Notes under the pieces: model-generated
The model's input: only the letters and a program-made list of their open reading frames with translations
Told to the model about the DNA's origin: nothing
Databases searched by the model: none
Position numbers and translations under genes: made by a program
Assembly: GCA_014338405.1 (NCBI GenBank)
Contig: JTDE01021490.1
Span: forward strand, 1 to 64,000
Source of the DNA: Paragonimus skrjabini miyazakii
Taxonomy: Eukaryota > Platyhelminthes > Trematoda > Plagiorchiida > Troglotrematidae
Length of the DNA: 64,000 nucleotides
Direction: 5' to 3'
Part shown: positions 63,201-64,000 of the stretch, piece after piece
How the letters are laid out: the number at the start of each line of letters is the position of its first letter
How positions within the stretch are numbered: position 1 is the first letter of the stretch

Positions 63201-63957
63201 ACATCCTGGTTAGTTCGTTTTGCTTGTCCTTGTTTAGTCCTTCGCATTGCCGTCAGAATTACTCGTACGCGTGGCCCTGTTACATCGCCTGTGTACCCTA
63301 TGTTAATGGTCTTGTGAATTGCTACATTGTTAAGCGGCCGAAACATCGTTGTTAAGGTGTGGTGAGATACCCGAGCCGATCGTTGAATTTAAGACCCTAG
63401 CCAGTGGTATTTTTATTGGAGAGTGAGGGCGGGGATTTCCTATATTCAGTGATCGTCTAATTAATGTCGCTAGTCCGTGGACCGTTCGCAACAATCGAGG
63501 AAAGTAAACGCTTGAAATGTGATTAGCAATTTACAGGACATAGTCAGCGGTGAACGAAACGTGAACTAAACTGCAAAAATGGTCTAAACTTTACTCCTCC
63601 TACCATTAAAGCTCATCGACGATGCGTATCCGTGATGTGACTGGTCCAAATTCTCATGACCAGAATGGGCTGGTTGCAAAATGCATCTGAACGCAAAAGC
63701 CACAGTCGTGTGTAAGCTATGTTCATTTTTAGTAACACTGATAAATAAAACTGCTTCCGAGTACCTAGCTTCAGTTGTCTCGCACTCTTTGTGTTATGCT
63801 TTAACGTTCTCCCTTGCGTTCTCTTCCCCGTTCGTATTTAGTACATGGTGTATTCTGCTGTCAGCCATCGCGTTTCTTCCTGTCTCGAAATCATCATGTG
63901 CAGCACTCGCCGGTTTCGACTCTCAGCCTGCTACGCCTGAGGGTAAAACAGATCAAG
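8907..63957 (+). CDS. MROH1: MROH1-like HEAT-repeat protein gene, 22 exons seen, incomplete at both ends
   Basis: Twenty-two coding blocks on the + strand follow MROH1 in collinear order. Together they give about 1,550 codons of helical, Leu-rich HEAT-type sequence. Vertebrate MROH1 is about 1,640 residues, and the last exon here corresponds to roughly two thirds of it, so the fluke protein is longer. Much of the excess is Ser/Thr-rich loops in exons 4, 5, 13 and 16. Most junctions agree in phase; exon 3's 3-prime end and the joins of exons 14-15 and 16-17 are uncertain. The initiator exon and the C-terminal part are not in the blocks found. MROH1 is poorly studied; from memory, work in Dictyostelium and mammalian cells places it on lysosomes in a WASH/actin-dependent way. 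Other MROH paralogues are a less likely identity. Confidence 0.85.
9056..9088 (+). other. 33-base spliceosomal intron
   Basis: Bounded by GTGAGT and TTCTAG, both consensus-like. It contains an in-frame stop and divides two MROH1 coding blocks that join in phase 0 without loss of similarity. Introns of 30-40 bases are known in flukes. It is far below the 1-6 kb introns in the rest of this gene. Confidence 0.8.
9089..9440 (+). CDS. MROH1: MROH1 exon 2
   Basis: Starts in phase 0 after 'gattctag' with LACNHILINRHATLL and gives 117 codons plus one base, ending before GTAAGT. The segment reads as three HEAT-like helix pairs and continues exon 1 directly. The next intron (9441-10995) contains a family A LINE tail at 9928-10455. 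The rest of that intron (9441-9927 and 10456-10995) shows nothing recognisable. Confidence 0.85.
9928..10455 (+). mobile_element. LINE family A, 5-prime-truncated 3-prime end, in MROH1 intron 2
   Basis: Begins inside the last residues of the RT region (compare 9937-9965 with 4855-4890). It continues through 'cctcgcgactcacagagtcc', 'gagactttaggtgagatggc' and 'caccttgatgttgaatg' to 'accactgatgtattgctgtc' with a GATAATGATGAT tail. It is the most complete family A three-prime UTR in the window, about 525 bases. No target-site duplication was recognised. Confidence 0.8.
10996..11294 (+). CDS. MROH1: MROH1 exon 3 (3-prime border approximate)
   Basis: The acceptor 'ctttcaattttag' is followed by CT, completing a Pro codon with the last base of exon 2, then ENIMHILPVLLSQTMKYL. 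The block covers about 99 codons of HEAT helices, including FLATVHDSSDSWNTVLDLL. The 3-prime border is the weak point. GTTTGG at 11295 gives phase 0 as exon 4 needs, while GTTTGT at 11291 would give phase 2. The following intron (11295-15519) holds the assembly gap and a SINE-like copy at 13080-13225; I see nothing else in it. Confidence 0.78.
12195..12294. other. Assembly gap of 100 N
   Basis: A run of exactly 100 N, the usual placeholder for a scaffold join of unknown size. It lies in MROH1 intron 3. Any reverse-strand ORF crossing it is meaningless. Confidence 0.97.
13080..13225 (-). mobile_element. SINE-like repeat copy, body only
   Basis: Shares with 19250-19450 and 48265-48540 the ordered blocks 'ttgaacatcacccacag'-like, 'gaccgcagctgtcacag'-like, 'gactcgagtttcactc' and 'agagctcgtctgtagtgc'. 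The tRNA-like head expected to the right on this strand is not recognisable. It lies in MROH1 intron 3. Confidence 0.55.
15520..15934 (+). CDS. MROH1: MROH1 exon 4
   Basis: The acceptor 'tgttttcag' precedes LLSAVLFNVGSIF in phase 0. There are 138 codons plus one base, ending before GTAAGT. HEAT helices at the start (HLPKLLSLLTGHLKK, IIHSLNILFANLF) are followed by a Ser-rich loop (SARSSTESSQ), another helix (ESELDSLMGCLFNQLLL) and a Pro/Ser-rich loop before VNEVKRAFALL. The loops lengthen the fluke protein relative to vertebrates. The next intron (15935-17686) contains a family A tail at 17216-17450 and nothing else recognised. Confidence 0.88.
17216..17450 (+). mobile_element. LINE family A, 5-prime-truncated tail, in MROH1 intron 4
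   Basis: Runs from 'ggtgatgacgcctcgg' through 'caccttgatgttgtatg' and a pyrimidine-rich tract to 'accactgatgtattgctgtc' and ATGATGATG. The flanks 'acttgcag' (17208-17215) and 'acttgtag' (17451-17458) look like an 8-base target-site duplication with one mismatch. Confidence 0.8.
17687..18150 (+). CDS. MROH1: MROH1 exon 5
   Basis: The acceptor 'ttttcattcaag' precedes GT, which completes a Cys codon with exon 4, then THYPERVLHFTQSHL. There are 154 codons, ending SGSDK-like in phase 0 before GTGATC. It includes ITMELLRHLIASCDQ and YELVKLVSTLGGAGYL, strongly reminiscent of the MROH1 helices ahead of the 'QQCA' region (here IIRQCAMPL). An inserted Ser-rich loop sits between them. The following intron (18151-20713) carries two SINE-like copies; I see nothing else there. 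Confidence 0.9.
18905..19115 (-). mobile_element. SINE-like repeat copy, degenerate
   Basis: Shares 'actagactcgagtttc' with 13160 and 'gaccgaattatcatgc' with 48487-48502. The segment between them, where the tRNA-like head should be, is decayed. It lies in MROH1 intron 5. Confidence 0.5.
19250..19450 (-). mobile_element. tRNA-headed SINE-like copy
   Basis: On the reverse strand the head contains 'ggagttcgaatcccggttg', a near-perfect RNA polymerase III B box. The shared body follows, with 'agcgaaactctac' and 'cgaaaagactgtt'. The A box about 55 bases upstream is degenerate. The body ends near 'ggtttatataaactgaac' on the + strand, as at 13070. Confidence 0.6.
20714..20908 (+). CDS. MROH1: MROH1 exon 6
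   Basis: The acceptor 'cgaattattcag' precedes ASSTGPSQLEIRHLCARVL in phase 0. There are 65 codons, ending KLS before GTAAGC. The core 'QPLMWPFVLEFVTMPECTEA' aligns with the conserved Trp-Pro-Tyr/Phe helix of MROH1. The following intron (20909-24286) holds a TTA microsatellite and a LINE B relic. I see nothing else there. Confidence 0.9.
21262..21295. repeat. TTA/ATT microsatellite
   Basis: About eleven uninterrupted TTA triplets in MROH1 intron 6. Confidence 0.95.
21755..22500 (+). pseudogene. LINE family B reverse transcriptase C-terminal relic
   Basis: Decayed copy of the region after the RT active site. It shows 'SSKCRMLLQV' (21937-21963), a 'FIAGISLE'-like block near 21990, 'VFFYGSET'-like at 22173-22196, 'FDCRCLRQITHIRLVDRVSK' (22237-22296) and 'VAQFAMVGSPTPHVN'. 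The same order with higher integrity is in the copy at 50404. Stops and shifts are frequent. It lies in MROH1 intron 6. Confidence 0.7.
24287..24359 (+). CDS. MROH1: MROH1 exon 7 (small)
   Basis: The acceptor 'ctttattttcag' precedes LDLKTGEQELANGHRASAVD in phase 0. There are 24 codons plus one base, ending before GTGAGT. It is a linker between the WPF helix of exon 6 and the next helix, in line with a similar-length linker in vertebrate MROH1. The intron 24360-25859 shows nothing recognisable. Confidence 0.75.
25860..25900 (+). CDS. MROH1: MROH1 exon 8, 41-base micro-exon
   Basis: A strong acceptor 'gcttgttgtttcag' and a strong donor GTAAGT bound 41 bases. With the last base of exon 7 it encodes STTFTPHRLLARLL in phase 0. 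This fits the MROH1 segment that begins the helix continued as VLLGHP in exon 9. It is too short for ORF-based detection and depends on its neighbours for phase. The intron 25901-26942 shows nothing recognisable. Confidence 0.78.
26943..27084 (+). CDS. MROH1: MROH1 exon 9
   Basis: Starts after 'ggttgatag' in phase 0 with VLLGHPTGGDNRGFPILRAM and gives 47 codons plus one base, ending IIYLA before GTGAGT. It matches the MROH1 segment with a Gly/Asp/Arg-Gly loop followed by a helix containing a Trp (here PPIWDLVIPRM). The intron 27085-28653 shows nothing recognisable; a reverse-strand ORF of 84 codons at 27482-27736 has no motif I know. Confidence 0.88.
28654..28742 (+). CDS. MROH1: MROH1 exon 10
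   Basis: The acceptor 'ttctattttcag' precedes AG, which completes a Gln codon, then DPDDSTQINTVDHNEQPFSQ and THWEHLTQK. There are 29 full codons, ending in phase 0 before GTGCGT. The acidic linker ending in a Trp-Glu pair has the same place in vertebrate MROH1. The intron 28743-29767 shows no element; a candidate exon at 29537 was rejected. Confidence 0.85.
29768..29875 (+). CDS. MROH1: MROH1 exon 11
   Basis: The acceptor 'actcttctcag' precedes LLSKSIEQVADKQWTLALLR in phase 0. There are 36 codons, ending LAEDK before GTAGGT. It continues the exon 10 helix and joins exon 12 without a gap in similarity. The following intron (29876-32474) shows no gene or element. An open block at 30008-30107 looks exon-like but is not needed. 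Confidence 0.87.
32475..32594 (+). CDS. MROH1: MROH1 exon 12
   Basis: The textbook acceptor 'cgtgctacttttcacag' precedes NFLFMCMSVVLCKLDMDHVI in phase 0. Exactly 40 codons end PIEQE before GTAAGT. The NFL-F-C start and the length match the corresponding vertebrate segment closely. The longer ORFs in other frames over this block are shadows. The intron 32595-33832 shows nothing recognisable. Confidence 0.9.
33833..34270 (+). CDS. MROH1: MROH1 exon 13
   Basis: The acceptor 'tcttcttggacag' precedes GCAMALGRISSNHLQVVFDV in phase 0. 146 codons end CVEN before GTAAGT. It joins exon 12 as EQE-GCAMALG, the Glu-Gly-Cys-Ala pattern that starts a HEAT helix in MROH1. A Thr/Ser/Gly-rich loop of about 50 residues (GTGGSVTTPTTASLSGN onward) is a fluke-specific extension. 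It is followed by YRGSVEQAKASLLWAYAQTI. The following intron (34271-38854) contains LINE relics at 35400-36000 and 37005-37965. I see nothing in 34271-35399, 36001-37004 or 37966-38854. Confidence 0.92.
35400..36000 (+). pseudogene. LINE endonuclease fragment
   Basis: Broken + strand frames give 'IPAYAPTDI' (35520-35550), 'DTILILAGD' followed by a stop and 'NAQLSNIHLEENRL' (35602-35672), and then 'VTVSYSWRHFIKNC' and 'NYLDSDHAV' (35842-35925). These are the same central and C-terminal motifs as the family A endonuclease at 2640-3050, in the same order and spacing, but about as diverged as family B. Several stops. It lies in MROH1 intron 13. Confidence 0.72.
37005..37480 (+). pseudogene. LINE family B reverse transcriptase core relic
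   Basis: Shows 'LRRVLKYQR' then 'TVVVFL' (37032-37085), a decayed motif A region, 'NVFWNCALHSEVPG' (37119-37160), 'LRSLYAHPAGTVKVYEKLYR' (37178-37240), then after a shift 'CPIFTFLVTFVMEDIVEDAL' (37269-37330), a mutated motif B. 'CADDIV' (37391-37406) is the motif C position. It parallels 50470-50690. Broken by shifts and stops. It lies in MROH1 intron 13. Confidence 0.72.
37850..37965 (+). mobile_element. LINE family B, 3-prime tail
   Basis: Contains 'cgaggtggtcgggc', 'gtacctttttatcaggctca' and 'ggctgttatgatgattatga' with a GATGATGATGA end, as in 51595-51650. It is probably the tail of the same insertion as 37005-37480, with decayed or deleted sequence between. Confidence 0.72.
38855..39169 (+). 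CDS. MROH1: MROH1 exon 14 (3-prime border uncertain)
   Basis: The acceptor 'cttccctccacacag' precedes ATCIQLAVAGLIGSIAKVLK in phase 0. It includes YLIESRAGLLYSLLRLLCHH and a loop VEVNVHTVLPFKLPPDS. It clearly continues the exon 13 frame. No consensus donor was found. GTTTGT at 39137 and GTGTTG at 39170 both leave phase 0; the end given uses the second (…VALD). The following intron (to 40635) contains a family A RT relic at 39575-40257. Confidence 0.85.
39575..40257 (+). pseudogene. LINE family A reverse transcriptase fragment
   Basis: Nucleotide-level relative of 4160-4890. 'ttttgtcatagacgcaataa' and 'tggaggactgtg' are followed by 'gccggcgtggacttc', 'tttcggaatgcaatgtgcag', 'gaagcttaagggtcgcgtat', and 'cgagtaagccacgatgaggt'. 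It ends near the 'accgagcactctt' block. The YADD region is lost and stops are frequent. It lies in the MROH1 intron between exons 14 and 15. Confidence 0.8.
40636..40702 (+). CDS. MROH1: MROH1 exon 15 (tentative)
   Basis: A good acceptor 'cttgaatttttccag' and donor GTAAGC bound 67 bases. Read in phase 0 it gives FSSIVIGRNCSTVIADASLP and joins exon 16 correctly in phase 1. The other open frame (SVRSSSAETVQQLLLMLRCH) looks more HEAT-like but does not fit the phases on either side. Length and splice signals support an exon; the frame is the uncertain part. The intron to 41035 shows nothing. Confidence 0.55.
41036..41334 (+). CDS. MROH1: MROH1 exon 16
   Basis: Starts after 'ttaactactcgtcag' with AT CTG TTG, giving LLEQLLRATAALLSSVPPLQ. 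99 codons end SSMFK before GTTAGT. A Ser-rich loop (SSGFQSSSSEVLSSSD) separates two helices. The second, SYCLTTLQLLWTTVL, matches the conserved MROH1 helix ahead of the LSPW region. The donor at 41335 leaves phase 0, which does not match the visible start of exon 17. The intron to 43651 contains the Penelope-like fragment and a tRNA-like sequence. Confidence 0.85.
41745..42463 (-). mobile_element. Penelope-like element fragment with inverted flanking arms
   Basis: Two arms of about 230 bases (41745-41976 and 42231-42463) are near-identical reverse complements; shared blocks include 'ggtccaaaattcacacc', 'gtgtttgtggacgccga' and 'cgatcgagtgagtcagc'. Between them is a reverse-strand GIY-YIG endonuclease ORF. 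Penelope-like elements end in GIY-YIG domains and are often flanked by long repeats in direct or inverted order. No reverse transcriptase is present, so it is 5-prime truncated. It lies in MROH1 intron 16. Confidence 0.72.
41968..42201 (-). CDS. GIY-YIG endonuclease domain of a Penelope-like element, partial
   Basis: The reverse-strand ORF of 77 codons reads '…VIYSFVCDCSANYVGHTTQH' followed by 'LSRRIREHYPAWI' and 'SITSAIVGHLADTDHQV'. 'IYSF' and 'YVG' stand for the GIY and YIG motifs. The Arg in RRIREH and the following His are the usual catalytic-face residues, and the paired Cys before YVG fit a Penelope-type zinc knuckle. The C-terminal part with the metal-binding Glu is missing or lies in the arm. 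The domain alone cannot transpose. Confidence 0.75.
   Translation of the reverse strand: MSAHNSSMVIYSFVCDCSANYVGHTTQHLSRRIREHYPAWIGTSKRKSITSAIVGHLADTDHQVNINPTNRPKLVRR
42650..42775 (-). other. tRNA(Ser/Leu)-like sequence, SINE head or tRNA pseudogene
   Basis: On the reverse strand 'gcgactgtggccgagcggtt' contains a good Pol III A box (tggccgagcgg, also the D-arm pattern of class II tRNAs). About 45 bases downstream is 'cacagttcgaactc', a good B box. The acceptor stem does not close in a way I can verify and no anticodon arm is convincing. I therefore call it a tRNA-derived repeat or pseudogene rather than a functional tRNA. From 42776 to 43651 I see nothing else. Confidence 0.5.
43652..43802 (+). 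CDS. MROH1: MROH1 exon 17
   Basis: The coding block DLSWLASFAHRPQILIPYMH continues TTIRSLRLLMAVLSTVLSEL and ends LVTN in phase 0 before GTGAGT. It matches the MROH1 LSPW helix and the following RALxLxxxLL helix. The apparent acceptor (tttgag at 43646-43651) leaves one base before GAT, while exon 16 ends in phase 0. One border or a tiny exon is therefore missing from my model. The following intron (43803-49194) contains a SINE-like copy at 48265-48540 and a repeat unit at 48695-49003. From 43803 to 48264 I see nothing recognisable. Confidence 0.83.
48265..48540 (-). mobile_element. tRNA-headed SINE-like copy, best preserved
   Basis: Reverse strand: A box in 'atggcgtagtggtcaac', B box in 'ggagttctagtcccggc', then the shared body 'tgtgcactactgacgagctc', 'gcgaaactcgattctaatgc', 'tcgaaaggggccggttgg', ending near 'gaatgacgctcaatccatag'. 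A short flank with 'gcatgataattcggtcg' precedes the head and recurs at 19050. A and B boxes are about 45 bases apart, normal for a tRNA promoter. It lies in MROH1 intron 17. Confidence 0.65.
48695..49003 (+). repeat. 300-base interspersed repeat, unit 1 (intact)
   Basis: Runs from 'gtaaacagaggggatgaatg' through 'gttttgttcacgttgctcat' and 'cacacattttgaatcggtc' to 'taatcatctctattag'. The same order is at 50150-50403 with its end at 51646-51696, and a third start is at 51697-51745. Non-coding; element class unknown. It lies in MROH1 intron 17. Confidence 0.75.
49195..49357 (+). CDS. MROH1: MROH1 exon 18
   Basis: The acceptor 'ggactttcctttcag' precedes MGATPSLTGQLVGHLVALLG in phase 0 and joins exon 17 (LVTN) in phase. 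54 codons plus one base include STVRRETKACLRQLLHIQRL, the MROH1 helix with a conserved Ala/Cys-x-x-x-Leu-Leu pattern. It ends before GTAAGT. The Met is internal. The following intron (49358-52531) contains repeat unit 2 with the LINE B insertion. The rest (49358-50149, 51746-52531) shows nothing. Confidence 0.9.
50150..50403 (+). repeat. 300-base interspersed repeat, unit 2, left part (split by LINE B)
   Basis: Matches 48695-48960 closely, for example 'gttttgttcacgttgctcat' and 'gcacacattttgaatcggtc'. It breaks at 'actgatgcc' where LINE B is inserted; the unit resumes at 51646. Confidence 0.78.
50404..51645 (+). mobile_element. LINE family B, 5-prime-truncated insertion with 7-bp target-site duplication
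   Basis: The insertion is bounded by TGATGCC on both sides (50397-50403 and 51646-51652). The repeat unit it splits reads through the site in unit 1. It begins within the RT and ends with 'ggctcatggttgttatgatg' and a GATGATGATG tail. At about 1.24 kb it lacks the endonuclease, so it is a dead-on-arrival copy. It lies in MROH1 intron 18, sense orientation. Confidence 0.9.
50410..51476 (+). pseudogene. LINE family B reverse transcriptase, C-terminal part, few disruptions
   Basis: Reads 'HKGVPEKYVN', a stop, 'SLYAHSASRVRVYGQLFRAF', then motif B 'GVRQGCPISPFLFNF' (50535-50580). Motif C appears as 'DADDIVL' (50669-50689) in place of YADD. 'GMRFAPSKCKVLLQDWG' (50758-50808), 'VDSFTHLGSTISSA', and after a shift near 51000 'LLYGSKTWPVHKEDIHRLAV' and 'FDHRCLHQLAHIKW' follow. 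The C-terminus runs to 51476. There are at least one stop near the start, one near 50658 and one frameshift near 51000. It is the youngest-looking LINE here. Confidence 0.85.
51646..51745 (+). repeat. 300-base interspersed repeat, unit 2 right end and unit 3 start
   Basis: 'ctgttggctctgtcgagact' and 'taatcatcttcattag' (to 51696) finish unit 2, as in 48965-49003. Directly after, 'ggactacaaacagaggggtc' starts a third unit that decays by about 51745. Confidence 0.7.
52532..52720 (+). CDS. MROH1: MROH1 exon 19
   Basis: The acceptor 'ttttattctactag' precedes TT, completing a Val codon with exon 18, then NTGFDADGADVLDSPTIQLL. 62 codons plus one base run through SSDLLLCELAHGVPQTQLRA and LLELIYSGLIL. 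It matches the MROH1 segment in which a Pro-x-x-Gln-Leu helix follows a His-containing one. It ends before GTATTG. The following intron (52721-54660) has SINE-like copies at 53975-54245 and nothing else recognised. Confidence 0.88.
53975..54130 (-). mobile_element. tRNA-headed SINE-like copy (left of an inverted pair)
   Basis: Reverse strand: 'atggcgcgactgtcaaaatg' holds a weak A box and 'aaattcaaactcgg' a weak B box, then the shared body with 'aggatgaaactcaagatc' and 'tttacgaaagagg'. It lies in MROH1 intron 19. Confidence 0.5.
54135..54245 (+). mobile_element. SINE-like copy body (right of an inverted pair)
   Basis: Shares 'gagctctaacgagaacgg', 'tactcgagttctacgctcc' and 'ctcgaaaggggctgg' with the reverse complement of 48265-48400, in the opposite orientation to the copy just left of it. 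Head missing. Confidence 0.5.
54661..54956 (+). CDS. MROH1: MROH1 exon 20
   Basis: The acceptor 'cgtttctgttaactag' precedes AT, completing an Asp codon with exon 19, then MTDDCDDDGCVEPSNAITNT. An acidic and Ser-rich linker of about 60 residues is followed by FLLKLLIGLVYGHAGVLNDQ. 98 codons end in phase 0 before GTTTGT. The helix end joins exon 21 (VEFIVRS) as in vertebrate MROH1. Two other frames over this block contain stops. The following intron (54957-57408) shows nothing recognisable. Confidence 0.82.
57409..57563 (+). CDS. MROH1: MROH1 exon 21
   Basis: The acceptor 'cctcaatttcatactcag' precedes VEFIVRSAHRIYPQLPQPGL in phase 0, then RAGLLHAVAQLGYRWPLLCL and NNLPLD. 51 codons plus two bases end before GTGAGT. 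It matches the MROH1 helix pair leading to the Leu-Pro-Phe/Leu-Asp motif. A longer ORF in another frame across this block is a shadow. The following intron (57564-63841) contains the family A tail at 58265 and the antisense copy at 60762-62526. The remaining parts show nothing recognisable. Confidence 0.9.
58265..58439 (+). mobile_element. LINE family A, 175-base truncated insertion with 7-bp target-site duplication
   Basis: GCTCACA flanks it on both sides (58258-58264 and 58440-58446). The insert runs from a decayed 'gcatcttggtgtgtg' through 'atatagacgtagct', 'cagttaagcatcagtgtgaa' and 'ccactgatgtattgctgtct' to ATGATGATGATG. It is only the tail of the element, a strongly 5-prime-truncated event. 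It lies in MROH1 intron 21. Confidence 0.85.
61121..61468 (-). repeat. In-frame tandem duplication of about 174 bases in the antisense LINE
   Basis: Two diverged units lie next to each other at an offset of 174 bases. Anchors are 'cgagtgttggaataatcgag' (from 61267) against 'cgagtgtttgaatactcgca' (from 61441), and 'cctccgat' against 'cctccggc'. On the reverse strand the two units translate in one frame as 'GGASIQTLGGVPQRG' and 'GGSIIPTLGGISRHH'. The period is 58 codons. The sequence has no match in the other family A copies here. Confidence 0.75.
61470..62018 (-). pseudogene. LINE family A endonuclease N-terminal half, antisense copy
   Basis: The first block, 127 codons ending at 61635, reads 'MRINAGAFKVRTLKQIGKQA', then 'ICIPETRIQHSS' and 'LSTRYWLYTS'. 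It corresponds residue for residue to the block at 2253-2654 and is cleaner than that copy. After a frameshift near 61650 it continues 'VTAYAPTDYSDVDVKDAF' and 'IILVRDIVVDFQ', where the catalytic GDxNA has become RDIVV. The enzyme is truncated and inactive. Confidence 0.82.
63842..63957 (+). CDS. MROH1: MROH1 exon 22 (last in window)
   Basis: The acceptor 'cttccccgttcgtatttag' precedes T, completing an Asp codon with exon 21, then TWCILLSAIAFLPVSKSSCA. 38 codons plus one base end PEGKTDQ before GTAGGA. The join LPLD-DTWCILLSAIAF follows the MROH1 pattern Leu-Pro-x-Asp then a Cys/Leu/Trp helix. The gene runs on past the right edge; the C-terminal third is expected there. Confidence 0.82.
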
Positions 63958-64000
63958 GTAGGACTCACTCACAACTGGATTCGATGGATGCGGCCGATGG

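Noticed and set aside
1..64000. CRISPR arrays, prokaryotic operons, toxin or defence systems
   Set aside because: No regular spaced repeats, no Shine-Dalgarno-led gene clusters; the window is eukaryotic with spliced coding sequence.

Overview
The window is eukaryotic, and a digenean trematode (fluke) genome with large introns is the best guess. The evidence is spliceosomal exons with GT..AG borders, one 33-base intron beside introns of 1 to 6 kb, moderate GC content, and many decayed non-LTR retrotransposons of a kind familiar from flukes. Genus is not determined; Fasciola, Echinostoma and Paragonimus all remain possible. A run of exactly 100 N (12195-12294) marks an assembly gap.

There is one recognisable host gene, on the + strand. 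Twenty-two short coding blocks between 8907 and 63957 join, mostly with matching splice phases, into about 1,550 codons that follow MROH1 (maestro HEAT-like repeat family member 1) in order. The first exon(s) upstream of 8907 were not found, and the C-terminal third lies beyond the right edge. The three-prime border of exon 3 and the joins at exons 14-15 and 16-17 are not fully settled.

The rest is intergenic or intronic sequence filled with mobile-element debris. (a) LINE family A is RTE-like: a long broken copy at 1716-5115, an antisense internally deleted copy at 60762-62526, an RT fragment at 39575-40257, and five three-prime tails. (b) LINE family B is a related element with its own three-prime tail: a 5-prime-truncated insertion at 50404-51645 with a 7-bp target-site duplication, plus relics at 6290-7260, 21755-22500 and 37005-37965. 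(c) A CR1/jockey-type C-terminal relic lies at 1080-1475. (d) A Penelope-like fragment with a GIY-YIG endonuclease ORF between 230-base inverted arms lies at 41745-42463. (e) tRNA-headed SINE-like copies are scattered through the introns. (f) A 300-base interspersed repeat occurs at 48695-51745, and one of its units is split by the family B insertion.

Nothing resembles a prokaryotic operon, CRISPR array or defence system. I did not find a convincing new biological system. The most unusual items are the inverted-arm Penelope fragment, the in-frame 174-base tandem duplication inside the antisense LINE, and the extreme intron-size range of the MROH1 gene. Family assignments rest on motif recognition by eye; no search or alignment was run.
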